DNA from: Prevotellaceae bacterium
GTDB lineage: Bacteria > Bacteroidota > Bacteroidia > Bacteroidales > Bacteroidaceae
Assembly (NCBI GenBank): GCA_015257125.1
Contig: JABZKU010000018.1
Location: 1 to 44,656, forward strand
Direction: 5' to 3'
Length of the DNA: 44,656 nt
Positions 40,763 to 44,656 of this stretch are shown in pieces. The translations under genes and the position numbers were made by a program. A model generated the notes under the pieces. It did no database searches, was not told where the DNA came from, and saw only the letters and a list, made by a program, of their open reading frames with translations. The first letter of the stretch is position 1. Every line of letters begins with the position of its first letter.

Positions 40763-42154
40763 ATGGCCAAATCAAAAACTGCTTACGTCTGCGATGTCTG
40801 CGGCTTCGACACCCCGAAGTGGGTGGGCAAATGCCCTTCGTGTGGGAATTGGAACACGATGAAGGAATTTTCCGTCGGTCCCGTCTCGCCTTCGCGCGGC
40901 GCGGCCGTCGTGCAGCAGGCCGGACTCCGCCGCGAAACGGCGCGCCCCGTCCCTCTTTCAGAAATTGACGCCACCGAGGAACCGCGACTCGACACCCACG
41001 ACGCCGAACTCAACCGCGTGCTCGGCGGAGGCATCGTGCCCGGCAGCTTAATCCTCTTGGGCGGCGAACCGGGTATCGGCAAAAGCACCCTTTTGCTCCA
41101 AACCGTGCTCGGCATGTCCGATCGTCGCATCCTCTATGTGAGCGGGGAGGAGAGTGAACGCCAGATCAAACTGCGTGCCGACCGCCTCTTGCCCGACGCA
41201 CCCGCCGGCGGTTCGCCGCTGCTCCTCTGCGAAACGCGCATGGAGCGCATCTTCGAGGAGGTGCGCACCGTCAATCCCGAATTGCTCATCATCGACTCGG
41301 TGCAAACCATGCACACCGAGACGGTAGAAAGCTCGCCCGGCAGCGTAACCCAGATCCGTGAGTGCGCAGCCGCCTTGTTGAAATTCGCCAAAGACCAAGG
41401 AGTGCCCGTGTTGCTCATCGGCCACATCACCAAAGAGGGCAGTATCGCAGGGCCGAAGGTGCTGGAACACATCGTGGACTGCGTGTTGCAGTTCGAAGGC
41501 GACCGCCATTATTTCTATCGCATCCTCCGCAGCATCAAAAACCGCTTCGGATCGACGGCCGAACTCGGCATTTACGAAATGAACGCCAACGGGCTGCGCC
41601 CCGTCGACAACCCTTCGGAACTCCTCCTCACGCAGCACGACGAACCCCTCTCGGGCGTGGCGATATGTGCCGCCCTCGAGGGCGTGCGCCCCTTCCTGAT
41701 CGAGACGCAGGCCTTGGTTTCGACCGCCGCCTACGGCACGCCGCAGCGATCGGCCACCGGTTTCGACCTGCGCCGCCTGAATATGTTGCTCGCTGTGCTC
41801 GAAAAGCGCGTGGGCTTCAAGTTGGGGGCGAAAGACGTCTTCCTCAACATCGCCGGTGGCCTGCGGGTGACCGATCCGGCCATCGATTTGAGCGTCATCG
41901 CCGCGGTGTTGTCGAGCAATGTCGACACGCCCATCGAGCGCGATGTGGCCATGGCGGGCGAATGTGGCTTGAGCGGCGAGATTCGTCCCGTGACGCGCAT
42001 CGATCGCCGCATTGCCGAGGCCATGAAATTGGGTTTCCGCCGTTTCCTCCTCCCGGCACAGAACATGAAGTCGTTCGATGCCTCTCGATTCCAGGGCATC
42101 GAACTCGTCCCCGTCTCGCGGGTTGAGGCCGCCCTGCGCGAGTTGTTCGGATAG
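40763..42154 (+). CDS. radA: DNA repair protein RadA/Sms
   Basis: 463 residues from MAKSKTAYVCDVCG, the family start (an in-frame ATG at 40718 adds nothing). Zinc finger C10, C13, C24, C27 (YVCDVCG...GKCPSCGNW). Walker A is GGEPGIGKSTL (100-110), Walker B LLIIDSV (174-180) and the RadA-specific KNRFG 259-263. A C-terminal Lon-like domain follows (FLNIAGGLRVTDPAIDLSVIAAVLSS...GLSGEIRPVTRIDRRIAEAMKLGF). RadA is a hexameric helicase-like ATPase that extends branches during homologous recombination. All motifs are intact. It ends before a strong terminator. Confidence 0.96.
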   Translation: MAKSKTAYVCDVCGFDTPKWVGKCPSCGNWNTMKEFSVGPVSPSRGAAVVQQAGLRRETARPVPLSEIDATEEPRLDTHDAELNRVLGGGIVPGSLILLGGEPGIGKSTLLLQTVLGMSDRRILYVSGEESERQIKLRADRLLPDAPAGGSPLLLCETRMERIFEEVRTVNPELLIIDSVQTMHTETVESSPGSVTQIRECAAALLKFAKDQGVPVLLIGHITKEGSIAGPKVLEHIVDCVLQFEGDRHYFYRILRSIKNRFGSTAELGIYEMNANGLRPVDNPSELLLTQHDEPLSGVAICAALEGVRPFLIETQALVSTAAYGTPQRSATGFDLRRLNMLLAVLEKRVGFKLGAKDVFLNIAGGLRVTDPAIDLSVIAAVLSSNVDTPIERDVAMAGECGLSGEIRPVTRIDRRIAEAMKLGFRRFLLPAQNMKSFDASRFQGIELVPVSRVEAALRELFG

Positions 42155-42236
42155 GGTGGGTTGTCGCTGCTCACTTTCCGAGCCTTGCTTGCGCCAAGAG
42201 GGCTTTTCCTTTCTTTCGCCTGGCTGCGAATAGCCA

Positions 42237-42280
42237 AAACGAGGCGGTCGTTGTGCATCAACGGCCGCCTCGTTTGTTTT
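42237..42280 (+). terminator. Terminator of radA
   Basis: An 11-bp perfect stem (AAACGAGGCGG at 42237-42247 with 42265-42275) is extended inside by CGTTG/CAACG and followed by GTTTGTTTT. Confidence 0.85.
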
Positions 42281-42361
42281 GGGCGAATGGAATTATGTTG
42301 AATTACTCGACAAAAGTTGGCTTCTTTTTGCCGAGTCGGCGAAAGTCGTCGCGGAAGAAGT

Positions 42362-42395
42362 AAAAAAAGCGCGCGCACCATGGAAAGGTGCGCGC
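42362..42395 (-). terminator. Terminator of glnN
   Basis: A 9-bp perfect stem (GCGCGCACC at 42371-42379 with 42387-42395) has a 7-nt loop. On the minus strand it is followed by GCTTTTTTTA. It lies 8 bp after the glnN stop. Confidence 0.88.
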
Positions 42396-42402
42396 TTTTC
42401 GA

Positions 42403-44589
42403 TCAGCGGATGAAGAGGAGTTCGCGATATTTGGGCAGGGTCCACATTTCGTCCTCGACGATGAGTTCGAGTTTGTCGATGTGGTAGCGGATGGCGTGCA
42501 AGAAGGGCTCGACCTCGTCGTGATAGGCCACGGAGAGGGCGCGAATGTCGGTGAGACGATTCACTTCCTTGCGTTTTTCCACCATATCCTCAACGGCATT
42601 GACGATGAAATCGGTGTGGTGGTTGATTTTTTCGATGAGCGTGACGTTGTAGGCGCTGAGTTGCGCGGCTTTCTCGGCCGGGAAGGCCGACATGATCTTG
42701 CTTACATTGTCGACCAGCACGCTTTGGTACTTGGTGGCGACGGGAATGATGTGGTTCATGCACAGATCGCCGAGCACGCGGCTTTCGATCTGGATCTTTT
42801 TGTAGTAGATCTCGCGCTTGATCTCGTTGCGGGCGGCGAGTTCGTTGCGCGTCATGACGTGCATGCTTTCGAACATGCGCACGGAGGCTTCGTCGGTGTA
42901 GCGATCGTAGACCACCGGGCAGCTGGTTTCGCAGTCGAGTCCGCGGCGGGCGGCTTCGGCCTTCCACTCTTCGCTGTAGCCGTTGCCGTCGAAGTGGATG
43001 GGACGACAGGTGCGGATGTCGTCGCGCAGGGTGTTGAGGAGGGCTTCTTCGGTGCTTTGGCCTTGGGCGATGAGGGCATCGACGCGTACCTTGAAGTCGG
43101 TGAGGGCTTCGGCCACGGCGGTGTTGAGCACGATGAGGGCGCTGGCGCAGTTGGCCGACGAGCCGACGGCGCGAAACTCGAAGCGGTTGCCGGTGAAGGC
43201 GAAGGGCGAGGTGCGGTTGCGGTCGGTGTTGTCGATGAAGAGTTCGGGAATCTGCGGAATGTCGAGCTGCACGCCCTGTTTGCCCGCCATGGGAGCGAGC
43301 GGGTCGGCCGACTGTGCGACGCGGTCGAGGAGTTCGCTCACTTGTTTGCCCAGGAACGAGGAGATGATGGCGGGCGGGGCTTCGTGACCGCCGAGGCGAT
43401 GGGAGTTGCCTGCGCTCATGATGCTGGCTTTCAACAGACCGTTGTGGCGATAGACGCCCATGAGCGTGGCGACGACGAAGGTGAGGAAGCGGAGGGTGTC
43501 GCTTTCGGAGCGACCGGGGGCGTGAAGTATGACACCGGTGTCGGTGCAGAGCGACCAGTTGCAGTGTTTGCCGCTACCGTTGATGCCGGCGAAGGGTTTC
43601 TCGTGGAGCAGGCAGCGGAAGCCGTGCTTGCGCGCCACTTTGCGCATGAGCGAGACGAGCAACATGTTGTGATCGACCGCCAAGTTGCACTCTTCGTAGA
43701 TGGGGGCGAGCTCAAACTGGTTGGGGGCCACTTCGTTGTGGCGCGTTTTGCAGGGAATGCCGAGACGGAGGGCTTGTATTTCGAGATCGCGCATGAATTC
43801 GGCCACGCGCTCGGGGATGGCGCCGAAATAGTGGTCTTCCATCTGCTGATTCTTGGCGCTGTCGTGCCCCATGAGGGTGCGTCCGGTGAGCAAGAGGTCG
43901 GGGCGCGCGGCGTAGAGGCCTTCGTCGACGAGGAAGTACTCTTGTTCCCAACCGAGGTTGGTGTGTACGCGCACGGGTTGGTCGTAGAAGTAGGTACAAA
44001 CGGCTTCGGCGGCGCGGTTCACTGCGGCGATCGACTTTTTGAGCGGGGCTTTGTAGTCGAGAGCTTCGCCGGTGTAGCTGATGAAGACGGTGGGAATCAT
44101 CAGCGTGTCGTCGATGATGAAGACGGGGATGGCGGGATCCCACGCAGAGTAGCCGCGGGCTTCGAAGGTGGAGCGGATGCCGCCGTTGGGGAACGAGGAA
44201 GCGTCGGGCTCTTGCTGCACAAGGAGTTTGCCGGCGAAGTCTTCGATCATGCCACCCTTACCGTCGTGCTCGACGAAGGCGTCGTGTTTCTCGGCCGTGC
44301 CCTCGGTGAGGGGTTGAAACCAGTGGGTATAATGCGTGACGCCCATCTCGATGGCCCACTGCTTCATGCCTTGTGCGATGGCATTGGCGGTGTGCATATC
44401 AAGAGGGCGTCCGGTGTCGAGGGTTTCGGCGTAGCGCTGATAGACTTCGAGGGGAAGATACTTGCGCATCTTCTCTTGGTTGAAAACGTAGGTGGCGTAA
44501 TACGCCGAAGGACGTTCGGCCGGTGCGGTCACGGGGACGGGGCGTTTTTTGAAAGCCTCTTCCACGACTTTGAAACGGAGTGTGCTCAT
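42403..44589 (-). CDS. glnN: Glutamine synthetase type III
   Basis: 728 residues from MSTLRFKVVEEAFKKRPV, the normal length for GSIII (about 730), much longer than GSI. The frame is open 13 codons further, but this Met is the family start. It makes glutamine from glutamate, ammonia and ATP. Family blocks are present: PDASSFPNGGIRSTFEARGYSAWDP, NLGWEQEYFLVDE, KTRHNEVAPNQFELAP (glutamate- and metal-binding), INGSGKHCNWSLCTDTG, SIMSAGNSHRLGGHEAPPAIIS and NRTSPFAFTGNRFEFRAVGSSANCA. GSIII is the main or only glutamine synthetase in many Bacteroidales and works as a dodecamer. It stands alone with its own terminator; no TAnnTTTG box shows in the 67 bp left before the window edge. Confidence 0.97.
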   Translation of the reverse strand: MSTLRFKVVEEAFKKRPVPVTAPAERPSAYYATYVFNQEKMRKYLPLEVYQRYAETLDTGRPLDMHTANAIAQGMKQWAIEMGVTHYTHWFQPLTEGTAEKHDAFVEHDGKGGMIEDFAGKLLVQQEPDASSFPNGGIRSTFEARGYSAWDPAIPVFIIDDTLMIPTVFISYTGEALDYKAPLKKSIAAVNRAAEAVCTYFYDQPVRVHTNLGWEQEYFLVDEGLYAARPDLLLTGRTLMGHDSAKNQQMEDHYFGAIPERVAEFMRDLEIQALRLGIPCKTRHNEVAPNQFELAPIYEECNLAVDHNMLLVSLMRKVARKHGFRCLLHEKPFAGINGSGKHCNWSLCTDTGVILHAPGRSESDTLRFLTFVVATLMGVYRHNGLLKASIMSAGNSHRLGGHEAPPAIISSFLGKQVSELLDRVAQSADPLAPMAGKQGVQLDIPQIPELFIDNTDRNRTSPFAFTGNRFEFRAVGSSANCASALIVLNTAVAEALTDFKVRVDALIAQGQSTEEALLNTLRDDIRTCRPIHFDGNGYSEEWKAEAARRGLDCETSCPVVYDRYTDEASVRMFESMHVMTRNELAARNEIKREIYYKKIQIESRVLGDLCMNHIIPVATKYQSVLVDNVSKIMSAFPAEKAAQLSAYNVTLIEKINHHTDFIVNAVEDMVEKRKEVNRLTDIRALSVAYHDEVEPFLHAIRYHIDKLELIVEDEMWTLPKYRELLFIR

Positions 44590-44656
44590 GTGTTGATGCC
44601 GGGGTGTGTCGCGCAAAGTGGGCGGCACGCTTTTGGGGGTTGGGGGGAAATGAATT

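Overview
The window looks like a chromosomal segment of a Bacteroidales bacterium. The evidence is a SusC/SusD pair, a ~286-residue primary sigma factor without region 1.1, a type III glutamine synthetase, several lipoproteins of Bacteroidetes-only DUF families, and many promoters of the Bacteroidetes type (TTG, 19-21 bp, TAnnTTTG). GC content is clearly above 50% by eye. A Prevotellaceae-like genus is my best guess, but the sequence alone does not fix it. I see no tRNA, rRNA, CRISPR array, insertion sequence, integrase or phage gene. The window reads as stable chromosome with one accessory-type nutrient locus.

Layout. 1-155: the edge of a secreted protein resembling the start of a GH20 hexosaminidase. 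244-6592: a divergent pair of units, dgt on the minus strand, and dut, a TPR lipoprotein, a DUF4292 lipoprotein and an EnvC-like coiled-coil protein on the plus strand. 6834-7241: a small Sel1-repeat protein. 7447-19646: a minus-strand locus of SusC, SusD, a DUF4843 lipoprotein, a PKD-like lipoprotein and two tandem metzincin-type zinc proteases, preceded by a strong promoter and a ~230-nt GC-rich leader. 20298-21158: rpoD. 21413-23782: a third, separate paralogue of the zinc proteases. 24104-25138: a secreted DUF6359-like protein. 25476-28374: a RelA/SpoT homologue followed by a CvfB-like S1-domain protein. 28844-30032: two membrane proteins I do not recognise. 30248-36516: minus strand, in order of transcription sufB, a TlpA-like thioredoxin, a DUF6029 protein, a rhodanese lipoprotein, pabB and pabC. 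36841-42154: plus strand, an AraC regulator, an aldose 1-epimerase-like protein, a CotH-like protein, a MerR-type regulator and radA. 42403-44589: glnN on the minus strand.

How it fits together. The most coherent system is the SusCD locus. A TonB-dependent porin with its lid lipoprotein, two accessory surface lipoproteins and two secreted metallopeptidases fits capture and digestion of peptides better than of glycans, because no glycoside hydrolase, sulfatase or carbohydrate sensor lies with it. The rest is mostly housekeeping: nucleotide-pool sanitation (dgt, dut), envelope and cell separation (EnvC, DUF4292), stringent response, Fe-S assembly, folate synthesis, recombination (radA) and nitrogen assimilation.

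The intergenic DNA holds structure that genes do not explain. There are three tandem 21-bp modules between rpoD and the third protease, a similar array upstream of the membrane-protein pair, and a 38-bp direct repeat upstream of the third protease. A three-tiered stem-loop separates the sus genes from the two proteases. Assignments rest on reading motifs in the translations; no database search was run.
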